Shown: positions 23,500 to 35,349 of the stretch, piece after piece
Layout: the number at the start of each line of letters is the position of its first letter
Position numbering within the stretch: position 1 is the first letter of the stretch
NCBI RefSeq assembly: GCF_000208745.1
Contig: NC_030858.1
Span: 9,931,095-9,995,094 of the forward strand
From: Theobroma cacao
Taxonomy: Eukaryota; Streptophyta; Magnoliopsida; Malvales; Malvaceae
Length of the DNA stretch: 64,000 bases
Direction: 5' to 3'
Program-made: the position numbers and the translations under genes
Notes under the pieces: model-generated
What the model was told of the DNA's origin: nothing
The model's database searches: none
Seen by the model: only the letters and a program-made list of their open reading frames with translations

Positions 23500-25210
23500 A
23501 TGAAGATCTTGAACTTATATTTATTGAAGAATGTAGACATAGAAATGATTGGCCAATGTGGAATGACGCAATTAAGGAGGAATTGAATTTACTTGCAAAA
23601 CGTGAAGTTTTTGGACTAGTGGTCCATACACCAAATTGTGTAAAACTAATGGGATATAAATAGGTATTTATGTGAAAACAAAATGAGAAAAAGAGCTTAT
23701 GAGATATAAAGCATGGCTTGTCAGACAAAGTTTTACCAAAAAACTTGATATTGAAGAGACATATCTTCTTATGGTGGATGCAATTACAATTCTATATTAA
23801 TTAGTCTAGTAATAAATGAGAAGATTGAAATGCGTCTAATGAATGTAGCTACAACCTATTTATATGGCTCACTTGATAATGATATCTATATGAAAATCCC
23901 TAAAAGATTTAAGTTAGCTGAAGTATAAAATTTGAATTCTCGAAAAATTTATTTGATCAAATTAAATAAATCTTTATATGGATTAAAGCAATCCGGACAC
24001 ATGTGTTATAGTCGTCTTAGTGAATATTTGTTGAAAGAAGGCTATAAAAATGACGCTATATGCCCATTTGTTTTTATGAAGATTCGGATTTGAATTTTTG
24101 ATAATTGTTGCTTATGTTGATAACTTGAGCATGATTACATTATTGAAACTCTTGAAGAGTTATTAAAAGCTGTGGATAACTTAAAAAGAGATTTTGAGAT
24201 GAAAGACCTTAGAAAAATAAAGTTTTGTTTGAGTCTTCAAATTGAACACTTGATAAATGAAATTTTTGTCCATCAATCAAATTATATAGTAAAAGTGACA
24301 AAATGATTTTATATGGATAAAGCATGTCCATTAAGTTCACCAATGGTTGTAAAGTCATTAGATATGAAAAAAGACCATTTCCGACCTCTTGAGGATAATG
24401 AAGAACTTTTTGGTCTTGAAGTACCATATCTTAGTGTAATTAGAGCACTAATGTATCTTGCTAGGAATACATGACCTGATATATCATTTGTTGTAAATTT
24501 ATTTGCAAGATATAGTTCTTCTCTGACTCCAAGACATTGGAATGGAATTAAACATATACTTCGAGGAACAATGGATATATGCTTATATTATTCAAACACA
24601 TCATAAAAAATTGTAATTGGTTATTCAGATGCAAGATATTTATCTGATCCACATAAGGCTCAATTCTAGACATGTTACTTATTCATATGTGTAGGTATGA
24701 CAATTTCATGGCATTCTATAAAACAAACTATAGTTGCTACTTCTTCTAACCTTGCAGAAATTTTAGTAATTAATGAGGCAAGTCATGAGTGTGCCTGATT
24801 AAGATTTGTAACTCAACATATTCGAAAAATGTGTGGCTTGTCAACCAAGAAGGAAATTTCAACAATGTTATATAAGGATAATATTGCTTGCATAGCACAA
24901 TTAAAGGACGGATATATTAAGACGATAGGACAATACAAATTTTACCAAAATTCTTCTTCACTTATGATCATCAAGAACATGGTGATATTAGTGTTCAACA
25001 AATTCAGTCAAGTGATAATATGGTAGATTTGTTTACCGAAGTCATTCCTCTTGCAACATTTGAAAAGTTGGTACAAATGATTGGAATGCATCATTTTAAA
25101 GATTTCTATAATGCAGTCATCATGGGGAGTAAAATACGCACTGCACTTTTTTCCTTCATCAAGGTTTTTCACGCTGGATTTTTCTTGATAAGGTTTTTAA
25201 TGAGGTAGTA
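23500..25210 (+). pseudogene. Copia reverse transcriptase and RNase H remnant
   Basis: Traces in several frames: RNDWPMWNDAIKEELNLLAK (23547 on), the MNVATTYLYGSLDNDIYMKIP region near 23850, ICPFVFMK near 24060, a lost YVDD box (YVDNLSM-like) near 24115, and the RNase H end QSSDNMVDLFTEVIPLATFEKL at 25005-25070. Stops are frequent, so only 60-65 codon pieces are open. Confidence 0.75.
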
Positions 25211-25310
25211 TTTCAGAAGTATATTCTACAAAAAAAATTATGTACTCTCTTTTTTTCACTTGGAGTTTTTCCCATGAGGCTGTTTCCTTGTAAGGTTTTA
25301 ACGAGGCATA
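25188..25310 (+). other. Duplicated 3' untranslated motif AAGGTTTTTAAYGAGG
   Basis: AAGGTTTTTAATGAGGTAG (25190-25208) and AAGGTTTTAACGAGGCATA (25292-25310) lie between RNase H and the polypurine tract, each preceded by a GGATTTTTCTTG- or TTTCCTTG-type phrase. The related element at 11342-17211 has one copy. Confidence 0.7.
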
Positions 25311-25340
25311 TTCTTGATACAATGGATATTCAATGGGGAG

Positions 25341-25614
25341 TGTTATGAATGTTTTTGTGAATATCCATTTATACTATGTATATCTAGATTTGGATGTAAA
25401 TTAGATTGGATGAAGATTAGGATTTAATCCATTCATCTAATCTTTTAGTATTATCTTCATCTTGTAATTCTATCTAGATAAAGGGTTATTAGCTTATAAA
25501 TAAGCCCCTCACTTTATTTGTAAATATACACTTGAATAAGATCTTCTTACTCCCCCTAAATACTTTTTCTTATATTTCTTTTATATTTGTTCTCTTAAGA
25601 TTTATTTCATAACA
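25341..25614 (+). repeat. 3' LTR of the plus-strand copia element
   Basis: 274 bp matching 20275-20549 end to end, starting right after the polypurine tract. Confidence 0.9.
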
Positions 25615-26047
25615 CCTTTTTTTTAATAATCAAGACCCCATAAATCTCTTCGTGTAAAAAAGAAAATAAATCTAATCCATATCTCAAAATATGGATTATG
25701 TGAACTAAACTTGTTCATGTTCGGTTACTCATCCAAGCCAACAAACTTAAACCATTTTGGGCGAGCTTGAACATAAATTTTCAAGCCCAAGCTTTATTTG
25801 ATCCATGGTCATTATCTTATTGAAAAATCATATATTTTCATTTAATTTTACATCAGATCAATGAACATCTCTAACGTGATTCAAACAAAATATATACTCA
25901 CTTGTTAGTTAAACTAATATCATCATATCTTTGTTTCAGACTTGTGGCTTCCTTTCTGTCAATAATGACCTAATGGATAGTAGGTTGCTATGGCTATAGA
26001 GGGAGAAAGAAAGGGAGTGATAGGATAGGAAGGTATGGAGCTTCAAT
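25615..26047. other. Short intergenic stretch
   Basis: No gene or repeat recognised apart from the T-run next to the copia LTR. Confidence 0.5.
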
Positions 26048-27493
26048 TAGGGATGTAAATGGGTAGCTATTATTCGAGTATCCGTGTACATTTGACTTGA
26101 TAACATAAGATTTTGAGTATCCTATAATTGATTATGGGACAGGTTCAAATATGACTTTTAATACCCAATTTCAGTTCGAGTAGGTTTCGAGTATTACCCT
26201 TAGTATATCCAAAATCCAAACCTAATTATATTAATTCCTAAGTATTATCGAGTACTCAGTACTCGTACGACTTGATTATGCATAATATTAAAATATTATA
26301 TGTGATGTTTCAAAATTTTATGAATAATGAGCTTTGAACCTTTATCGTAGCCTTCAACACAATCTTAGCCATCTCAATCAACTTCCTTCTTGTAAACTAA
26401 TAAATGTAAATATAAATCTAAATCATATTGCAAGGAATATAATTACTATTATATATATTGTAAAGTTTTATAGTTAATATGATAATATAGCAATCAATTA
26501 TACCTGTATTAAGTATAATAGGTATTTTAATTTCCAAATATATAACAAGCATAATATGCTTTTATATTAAAATCATGAAATATGTAATTATAAGTAATAT
26601 ATTTTAAATGATATAAGTTATATATTGATGTTAATATATGATTATTAGATATCCTACATATTAATAGATTATAATTATTATACCTATATAGTAATGTATT
26701 GCGATATAAAATATTTTATATAACTGTATAATTATATATCTATTATATACTTTTAATATAAATATATTTACTTTCTTCTTTGTTAACATTATAAAATTAT
26801 AACTTATAAAATTATTAGTTTTTTATTTATACTTACGTCAATAGAATATATCAAAGTGTTATTATTAACTATTAAGTAATAATAACTATTAACACAAACA
26901 TAACAAAGATAACAACTATAGCTTGTAACAAACTTTATTTACATGACTACACTTAAGATTTTTATTAGTTATTATCTTTGTTTATATAACCATATTATAG
27001 TTACAAACTTTGTATATATGTATCATTATAATATATAAATTTGTGTTATAACATACATGATAAACTAATATAAAATAATATTATTAATGTTATCACATAA
27101 TATATATAGTGTGTATATATTTGATATGCTATATAAAATTAATATATAACTTATATATATTGATATATAAGTAATAAATATTATTATATATTAATATAAT
27201 ATATATTATTTTATACATATATAACATATTATGTATAATATCTATAATTTATATAATAAAATTTATTATAAATATGATTTAATGTAATGTTTTTTTATTC
27301 GTAATTTAGGTTTAGGTTGTTAAATAGGTATCCATATATAAAAAATTTGGCTTGTATAATTAGGTATTTAACAGATTAGGGTTATTAAACGGATATCCAT
27401 ATATTAATAGGGTTCAATTTCGAATAGTATTTCAAAATTTTAGCTAATTTTTAATAGGGTTTGGAAACTTGATATTAAATGTTTTCGGGTTCG
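26048..27493 (+). mobile_element. Very AT-rich block, possibly the left part of a non-autonomous DNA transposon
   Basis: It begins TAGGGATGTAAATGGGTA and repeats phrases such as GAGTATCC, GGTATCCATATAT and GGGTAT, a style common in plant non-autonomous hAT-type repeats that start TAGGG(A/G)TGT. The rest is nearly pure AT. It ends where the outer copia LTR starts, so a right terminal repeat would have to lie beyond that element and is not found. The call is weak; it could be simply AT-rich spacer. Confidence 0.3.
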
Positions 27494-27680
27494 TGTTAGT
27501 GTAAGCCCTACAAGCCAATCGATTTTGTACTTGTAAAACACTGCATTAATTAGTCATATTTCATGTTAAATACATTATGGATATTTTATATAATGTATGA
27601 GGTATTTCTTTATCCATGAGAGACTTATGTAGATAAAGTCTTCGGAATATAATGGTCTTGCAAAGAAATTATAAAGGTTA
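27494..27680 (+). repeat. 5' LTR of the outer copia, left piece
   Basis: 187 bp from TGTTAGTGTAAGCCC to ATAAAGGTTA. It matches 60871-61077, with about one difference in ten positions and a ~27-bp gap. Its last five bases (GGTTA) are the TSD of the LARD-like insertion. Confidence 0.9.
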
Positions 27681-29157
27681 TGTAATATCCTGTATTTTGA
27701 TATGGTGACTAATAAAGCTTATCGGATGCCAATTTAGGTTAATTATAATATTTAAAAGTGATGAAAGATGAAAGGAATAGTTGGGGATAAAATATTCCTC
27801 ATGCGAGGAAATAATAATAAAATAATAATGTTTTTATCGGGGAAGAATTTGCGAGATAAAAAAAAAGTGATTCAAAAGTGAATTGAGGAATAATAAGGTA
27901 TTTTGGGCACCAAGGAGACAAGAGAAGTGTGAGACCTCGACCTTTACAAACCCAAAACTAGCAATAGACGCGATAACACGAACTAGGGCCAATTTCATCA
28001 TTTTTCATGGTGAGCTCTAAGAAGTAGCTCTCAAATGTTATTAAGGTTTAAATAGACCTAAGAAATAAATGAATGATGGTAAAATAAATGAAGAAGATAG
28101 AAATACTGATAGTTTTCAAGGTAGAGGCAAAATGGTCATTTTGCATCTAAAATATAAATTTTTACGTTTTCGTGAACCCGAGTATTTTTAGACTATTATG
28201 GACTTTGTTTCAGTGTCAAAAGAGTAAAAAGGTTGCACAAAGGATGGGAAGAAGAGAAAGCCACCACGTTAAGGGCATTTTGGTAAATTCAATGAAAATT
28301 TGGATTAACTTAAAGCATAAATATCTAAGTTCCAGCAACTTCCAACAGCTTCTCCTTCTTCATCCCAACCGTTATCTTCATTTTCTATGGGAGGAAACCT
28401 TGAATCCTCCATAACTTCTCATAGAAAGCTCAAAATTTCATGTTTTGCCCACTTTTTCATAGGGTTTTTCATGCTCTTCCACCTCTACACCTCAAGAACC
28501 CTCAAGGGCCCTTCCTTAATACTTTCTCTCCTTAGCTGGACGTTCTAGAGAAAGAGAGAGAGAGATTTTCTATAATAATTCAAAAGTTCTTGAAAAAGAT
28601 TTCAACTACAAAAGCCCCAAGGTGAGTAATAAGTTAAGATTTATTTTTTTAAGATGTTGATAATGGCTAACAATGGGATTTGTGAGTGTTTTATTGTTGA
28701 GGTTGTTTATTCATTTTTAGGGTGACTAGAGTAGTAAAATAAATAGCCACTTAATGGTGATTGGAAGCTAGTTAGGAATAACTAGCTGAACTTCAGTTAG
28801 AAAATAGCTTTTGGAATTATATTAATGCCAATTTGGGTGATTGAGATGCTATTGGGTGTGATAGGTTCCAACGAGATTCCACATCTCCATACCAAGCATT
28901 GGTTGAAGTTAGAGTTGATCAAAGCATCAACAAAGACCTGTGAGTGAACTTGCATTTTAAAATGTTTTGGGAAGTGCCTACATGTTTAAATTAATCATTT
29001 GAAAGTTTGATTTGTTTTTGCTTTAAATATATACTTGGGGAACAAGCCTTTGATGAAATGTTTCTATCTTGTGAAATGTGCAAAATGAATAGTTCATGCG
29101 TTATCACATTATATTGATATGTATATTATGCATTAGATGTTCCTTTTGTGTGGTAAT

Positions 29158-29320
29158 GATGACCCAACTATGTGCATGTAGGAGAGTACATGAGCTAATG
29201 ATGACCCAGCCATGTGCGGTGTGGGAGTGCACATGAGCTAATGATGACTCGGCTATGTGTGAGTAGGGAGTGCACATGATGATGATATTGCATTGTGCGT
29301 GTAGGGAGTGCACATGAGCT
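29158..29320 (+). repeat. Four-unit ~42-bp tandem repeat in the left LARD LTR
   Basis: Units start with GATGA at 29158, 29200, 29243 and 29281 and contain CTATGTG...GGGAGTGCACATGAGCT. The right LTR has three units (46678, 46720, 46763). Confidence 0.85.
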
Positions 29321-29350
29321 GAGTGTGGCAAAATGGTATGCATGATGATG

Positions 29351-29354
<4 letters not shown>

Positions 29355-29387
<33 letters not shown>
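29355..29387 (+). repeat. (TA)n microsatellite
   Basis: About 16 TA units. The matching site in the right LTR (near 46838-46850) has far fewer. Confidence 0.95.
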
Positions 29388-29390
<3 letters not shown>

Positions 29391-30485
29391 ATTGAAAGTA
29401 TATGAAAATATTTGTGACTGTGTTGTATGTTGGTATTGTTAATTGCTCCCAAATTGCTTTTCATTACAGCAAGAAAATGGCTTTTTGATGTGACAAGATC
29501 CTTTCAACTAAATTACTTTATTTCTAGCTGCAGCAAGATTCATTTTCACTGTAGCGAGAAACTCTTGGTTAGGCAGCCTTAATCCATGCTTTGAATTTTG
29601 CTACAGCGAGAAACTCTCGGGTGGTTCCAAAATTCTGGTGTAGTATTTTCACTTCGACAAAGATTTTGACCACCTTCCAATTAGAACTGGGCAAAGTGGT
29701 AAACATCAAAGTTGTAGCCCAGCCTCTTAGCTTTCTAATGATCTAAAAATCATGTCAATTGAACTTTTTTAGTGGGAGATATGCTTGGAAAACCGAAACA
29801 TATGAAAATCAAGAATGCCTTTTCACTTCAGCGAGAAAACCCTCTATTTGCTTGTCTTGCTTGGTCATTGCTGAAATTTTCGTTCTATTCAACTTCATGG
29901 TTTGTCATGGATCTTGTAACATTAAGGGATTAAACATTCAAAGTTTGAAATGGGGGGTTTTAACCAAAAATTAGTCTAAATTGCATGGTTTTATCGTAAG
30001 TGCATCATGTTTTCAAAACATTCCTTATCGTTGCTTGTTCACTTCTTATGTTCACTCACTGAGTTTACACTTACGTTTTCAACTTCATGTTTTTAGATTC
30101 AAGGGTGGTTGGGACGTAAATTGAGGTGTTCACGTACATCCATCTTTTGGTAGGTATCTTGGCATTCAGTAGCCATATTCCCCATCCAGAGTCACTCCGC
30201 TAACGATCAAGGTCTTTGTATATGCTTAATGTGAATTGCTAAGGTACATTTGACAAACTATCTATGTATATTTTGAATTATGATGCTAATGTGAGCATTC
30301 ACTTGGGTTCTATGAATTGCCTTTGAAGGAATTGACATTTAAACACTATTAAGTATAGATGTTAAAGAAATATGAAAGATAGATGGACTAATATACAAGT
30401 GCATATAGAAAGGCTTGCTTGGGCCTAGTGGGCTGTACCTATTGGGTCTTTGCACCGGTCATAGCCCGGGAATTGGGCTGTGACA

Positions 30486-33462
30486 AAGGTAGTATCAGAG
30501 CCCTAGGTTTAGTCGAGTCCTAGGAACTCTTGTGTCAGTTAGCGGAGTTGTCGGAGTTAATGTAGAGTCTTGTTTATGGCTTGTGACTACAGCACATGTC
30601 ATAGACAGAAGGTTATATAAACTCCTATTCTTAGTAACCTACTCTTTTGCTCGCATCATATAAAGGTCATAAGTGGTGTCGTTGCTCAAGTTTGAGATGT
30701 CACCAGATACACAAGCTGTTATTGGAAGATTTTAAGTAAACGTTCCTAATAAAAGGTTAGTGTTATGGTATATCCCTCCGATTAAGGATGGAGGAAAGTG
30801 GAGTTGGATTAATAGGTCTGAAATAACTTGTTCATTTGGTGGAGTTAAAGGTTGAGCCCAAGATTGTCAATGGGAAAAATTTGATGACTATGACTTGTAT
30901 TTGGGGTCAATATGAATGAGCACTTGAGATAATGGAAATAAGGGGCATACTTTGACTGGAATGACTAGTGATTGTTGTAAATGAGGTGTGGTCATCAAGA
31001 AAAAGGCTAGTAAACCAAACTGCTTTAAAGATGAACTTGAATTTTGCTATGTTTAATGTGAAGCCAAAGAATTAAAGGATTAGTTGTGGATTTGGTAGCT
31101 TGAAGTTAAATGATTTAGAAGCATTGATTTTAGTCTAATTGTTATATGGAGTTCTATGTTTGAGCTTAGTAAACAAGTTGCTTTAAAGATCAATTTAAAA
31201 GTTTATATGGTTCAGTATACAACTTATGATGTAAATGATTAGTCTTGAATTTGAGTTCTCCAAAGGTAAGAGATTTAGAAAATGTTGACTATTGGATAAG
31301 CTCGAAGAGGGAGCTTTTGCATCTTAAGTTTACGAATTTAGAATCTTATGGCCGCCAAGGTGAGATGCAACAATTAAGTGAATTGTCCACCTTACCAATG
31401 TTAACGGTTAAGGATTGATGAGTAAAGTTAAACTCGAAACGCGAGGTGATGTAAACTTTGATATTTATGTACCTAAGAGTTATTTAGAGATCATTGCTTA
31501 ATCAAATTTGCACTAAAGGACATGGTAATGGTATGTGAATGTTAGTAGTGAAATGTGTCCAAAGGGCGATTTTGACATACCATCAAATGTGGGATAGATA
31601 TGTTAAGATTAATGTTCCGATTGCGAACTTGTGATAGAAAGCGAGTTTTGCAAATTGTGGATTTCATGATCATGAAATATATGGAGGTTATTAATATGTA
31701 GGCATATACTTGGAGTTGTACATCTTGTGATCCCCATGCATCATATGGAAAGAGATATCCCATAGAAGGATTTAGCCTAATTGGTGGTTACATGACCATA
31801 AGCTTAGCATGAGATTGAGAATGCCCTAACATGTATGAGGGGTGTGTTGTGAAAGGTCGAAAGTTATCAAGATGAGTGATGGAAGGAAATCAAAGGGACT
31901 ATAGGTGACACTTTGAATGGTCAACGTGATTAAGTCAAGGATTGTAAACTTAAGAATTGAGGGAATTATAAAATGATGCCATAGCAATATAAAATGATAA
32001 TCTGACACAAAGATAGCTCATTGGAGGCAAATTATGGAACTTCGGAAAGATGAATTCTTGATTTAATAAAGATTGTGAATGTAGAATGTGGAGAACGATG
32101 AACTATTTTTATGGCCATTTATACTAAAAGTTAATAACTATTTGAGTTACTAGACAAGAAAAATAATTAATTATGGATGGTAAGAATTGTGGGATGCCAT
32201 AAATAATGAATAATTATGTGCGTAGTGATATGTATGTTGTGAATTCATTACACCATATGGAAAGGATATCCTAAGGTGGGACTTAGTGATTAATGATAAG
32301 AATTACAAGATAATATGAGTTAAAGTAATCAACTTGGCCTAAAGCATATGATAAGCAAAATGAAGATATACATGTTGATGGAAACTGTGGTATAGGCTTA
32401 AGAGAAAGCTATGCGATTGAGAATTATTAGTGTAGTAACCTTAAAGGCAGAAGAATCAATTTGATAAGGTAAATTCCAGCAGCTGCAACGTCACAGTGCT
32501 GACTACCCAACGCTATTACGTTAAGACCCTCTTATGGCTGGAAATCATGAGCAAATGGTGAGTGGCATGAAGATAAAACTTGCAAGTTGAACTACGACCA
32601 TTGATCTTAATGTTGAGCTTTATCATTGGGAGTTTCAAGTGTGTTGGAAAAGTGTTTATACGAGTAAATTGAAAAGTTTCCTTATTGCTTGATATGTTGG
32701 CATGTCAATAAAAGAGGAATTAGAGAGTTCTTGAGATGGCTATATTGAGGTAAATTACCACGTGAAGTATTAAGACAAAAAAATATAATAATAATAATAA
32801 TATATGTTGACTAAAGTTAAATCCCAAGAAGTGAAGGAGACAAGAGATTAAGCCTTGTTAAAGGCTGATGAGGAAGTGAGTGAAAGGTTAGATGAGTGTA
32901 TGAGACATCAACAAAAGACGTCAATACCAAGTAATGAAATTGTGAATCAAAGATTTCAAGGGTGGCATAGCAAATGAGTTAACATAAGGTATTACTATAA
33001 GCATTCACAAATCTTGTCTTAACTCAGTTGAATGAAGGGGATTAGTAACAACACAAGGCCGATTATGTGGCATGCTAGAAGCCCCTGAAGATAAATTGAA
33101 TTATGAATAGTTGAGCATGCATCTAAATATTTGGGAGGATAAGTGCATGCCTTTATGGAAATGACATGCTCGGGATGTTAAAAGAGCAAATAAATGACTT
33201 AGTGTTTCAGGAATGCATAAGCACCCTTAAAAAGAAATCACCAATCATACGCAGCCGGTATAATACGTGTGATTTTGAAACATACTGAGGAGCCTAACAG
33301 CTAAACCACAGGTTTGGTGATCATATGTGGTGAGACATAAGTTTAAGATGAGTATCTGCAAGGAAATTCTTAAGAGGAATCTTGTTACGAATCTTGTGAA
33401 AACAAGCATTAAGTTATGGAGTTACAAAAAGGAAGCCGTAAGCTGAGAGTGGTACTCACAAT
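30486..33462 (+). other. Non-coding interior of the LARD-like element, left part
   Basis: Starts with the PBS and holds only short broken frames on both strands. No gag, protease, RT or integrase motif is seen. Continues at 43698 after the nested Sirevirus. Confidence 0.7.
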
Positions 33463-34536
33463 TGTTGGTCCCGATAATATGTGCTAGAGGAAGGGTAAAT
33501 AACACAATTTGGCTCTTGACAATATGAAGAACTAATTTTCAAAACAAAGAAAATAAAGACAGAGTATAAAATGCACAGCAATTTAGAGTGATTCGGTCCA
33601 AGACCTACATCCACTACCTTGATTATCCAACCAAGGATTTTCCCACAAATCCACTATGGATCGGTGAAATTCACAAGCTTTGACCAAGCTTTACAATGAC
33701 TTTTCTCAAGTTCAGCTAAAACTTTTACACTAGTTTTTTACGGGCTCAACTAAAACCCAAAGTGGTTTTCCAAGGCTCAACCACAACCTATAACATTCAA
33801 GCTTTCCCAAGCTTGAACAACCCCTTAGAGTGACTCCCTCACTCTAAGTATACAAGAAGAGAAGTTAAAGAAAGTACCTATGATCACAAGTTGATCTGAA
33901 TGGTACAACATTGAGTGCTAAATACAATGGCAAAGGGTAGGCGTTTAAGTGCAGACAAGTGCAGTGAAGCTTTTTTGGTTCTTCAACTTTTTACAGCTCA
34001 AGTCTCATTCAAGGCTTCAAAACACTTTTTTCTTATTGTTGGAAGACCCTTTTATACTTGAAGATGCAACTCTGATGACAGTTTGGCAGTTTATATCCGT
34101 TGGAAACAGTTGAGGATGAGTTATAGCCGTTAATCTGTCTTATAGTGCTTTGGTTTAAATTACAGACAAAGAGCTCTTAGTCGACTAACTTGGTTGACTA
34201 AGTTGGTTTTGTTTCTGGTTTGCAGATTCTAGCAGAGAGCATTTAGTTGACTGACTTGGTTGACTAAGTTGGTTCTATTTCTCAAACTCTTCAGCCCGCC
34301 ATTTCTCCAATTTGAAATTTGGTCAACCAATGTTCTTCCATGTTTCACTAACAAGCTTCCTCCTTGTTATTCAGTTACATCTTATTGGTTTTATCCCTAT
34401 TTTTTTCTTTCAAAAATACTCTTTGAAGAGTTAAGAAATTAATTTCATATATTAATTTCCTGCACACTTAATTAAAGGTATTAGACACAAATAAATGGGA
34501 ATGTTTTACTATCATCAAAAACTAATAGAGCCAACA
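33463..34536 (-). repeat. 3' LTR of the Sirevirus-like element
   Basis: 1074 bp, the same length as the other LTR, with the TATA box at 34049-34056 and TTAGTCGACTAA at 34177-34188. Confidence 0.95.
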
Positions 34537-34550
34537 ATCTCCCCTTTTTT

Positions 34551-35349
34551 GATGATGACAAAACACTCATTAATTAACAGCATAGTGTCTTTTTACTCTT
34601 TTTAGTTTTTTGTAAAAAATAGAGATTGTTCCCCCTAAGTATAAGCTCCCCCTTAGTTTGTGCAAACTTTACTTACTTTTACTCCAGTCAATTTCATTTT
34701 TGTCATAAGAGAGAATGACATTTAACATTTTGAGTATGCATTTGTGCAGAAATTTGGAATGATTTACAGCAATGAAAGTTGACAGATTTTTACAAAAAAT
34801 TCAGCAAAGTTCTATCAACAGTCATATAATTTTCAGATTTTATCTATTCCCTTCATGATTTAATTGACATTCTATGCACAACATCTATATCTATTGTCAA
34901 CCAAAAATTATTCACAATACCATAAACAAAAAATCAATTATCAGCATATAATTCAATATCAAAGTAGTAGTAGATTTTGTTAATAGCAGTAAAAATACCA
35001 AGGATAGTAGATTTCAATTTCCATCAGTCAAGCATCATAATCATATCAACATCCATTTGTAAAACAACCATATAGATAACAAGATTAAAAACCAAGTGTT
35101 CAAGTGCCACCATGGCATAAATAATAATTAACCAATAAGTATTTTGAAACTACCCCTAGACTATTTTTGCTTTCTATCTCCTATTTTTCTAAGTTCATTC
35201 ATCTTTGATTTTGTCTTCTTCCCTTTCCTAGGTTCCTTCCTGATTTCTTTACCCTAACATTTTTTTTAAAATTTTATTCTTCTAGTTCCTAGTTCCTGCA
35301 CCCATTCTATTCTACTCCCCTTTCTTGTCAGCATCAAAGGGATGGGTTT
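34551..35349 (-). other. 3' untranslated part of the Sirevirus-like element
   Basis: AT-rich stretch between the extra ORF and the polypurine tract, with no open frame of note. Confidence 0.6.

Larger units (their letters stand above)
20275..25614 (+). mobile_element. Complete but defective Ty1/copia element, gag area eroded
   Basis: LTRs at 20275-20549 and 25341-25614 run from TGTTATGA to CATAACA. The left LTR is followed by a primer site (TTATTAACATGATCC, 20552-20566) and the right one is preceded by a polypurine tract CAATGGGGAG (25331-25340). Protease, integrase, RT and RNase H traces follow in order on the plus strand. The flanks are T-runs (CTTTTT left, CCTTTT right), so the duplication is imperfect or obscured. 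LTRs differ at roughly one in ten positions by eye. Related to the 11342-17211 element. Confidence 0.9.
27681..30485 (+). repeat. Left LTR of the LARD-like element
   Basis: 2805 bp, TGTAATATCC...GGGCTGTGACA, matching 45191-48012 throughout. Contains a four-unit ~42-bp tandem repeat (29158-29320), a (TA)n run (29355-29387) and imperfect CGCTGCAGCGAG motifs (29466-29620). Confidence 0.95.

Noticed and set aside
26048..27493. hAT-type element as a firm call
   Set aside because: Only a TAGGGATGTAAA-like start is seen; no matching right end or 8-bp duplication, so kept at low confidence.
29158..29320. CRISPR-like array
   Set aside because: The repeats are head-to-tail without unique spacers and lie in a plant LTR.
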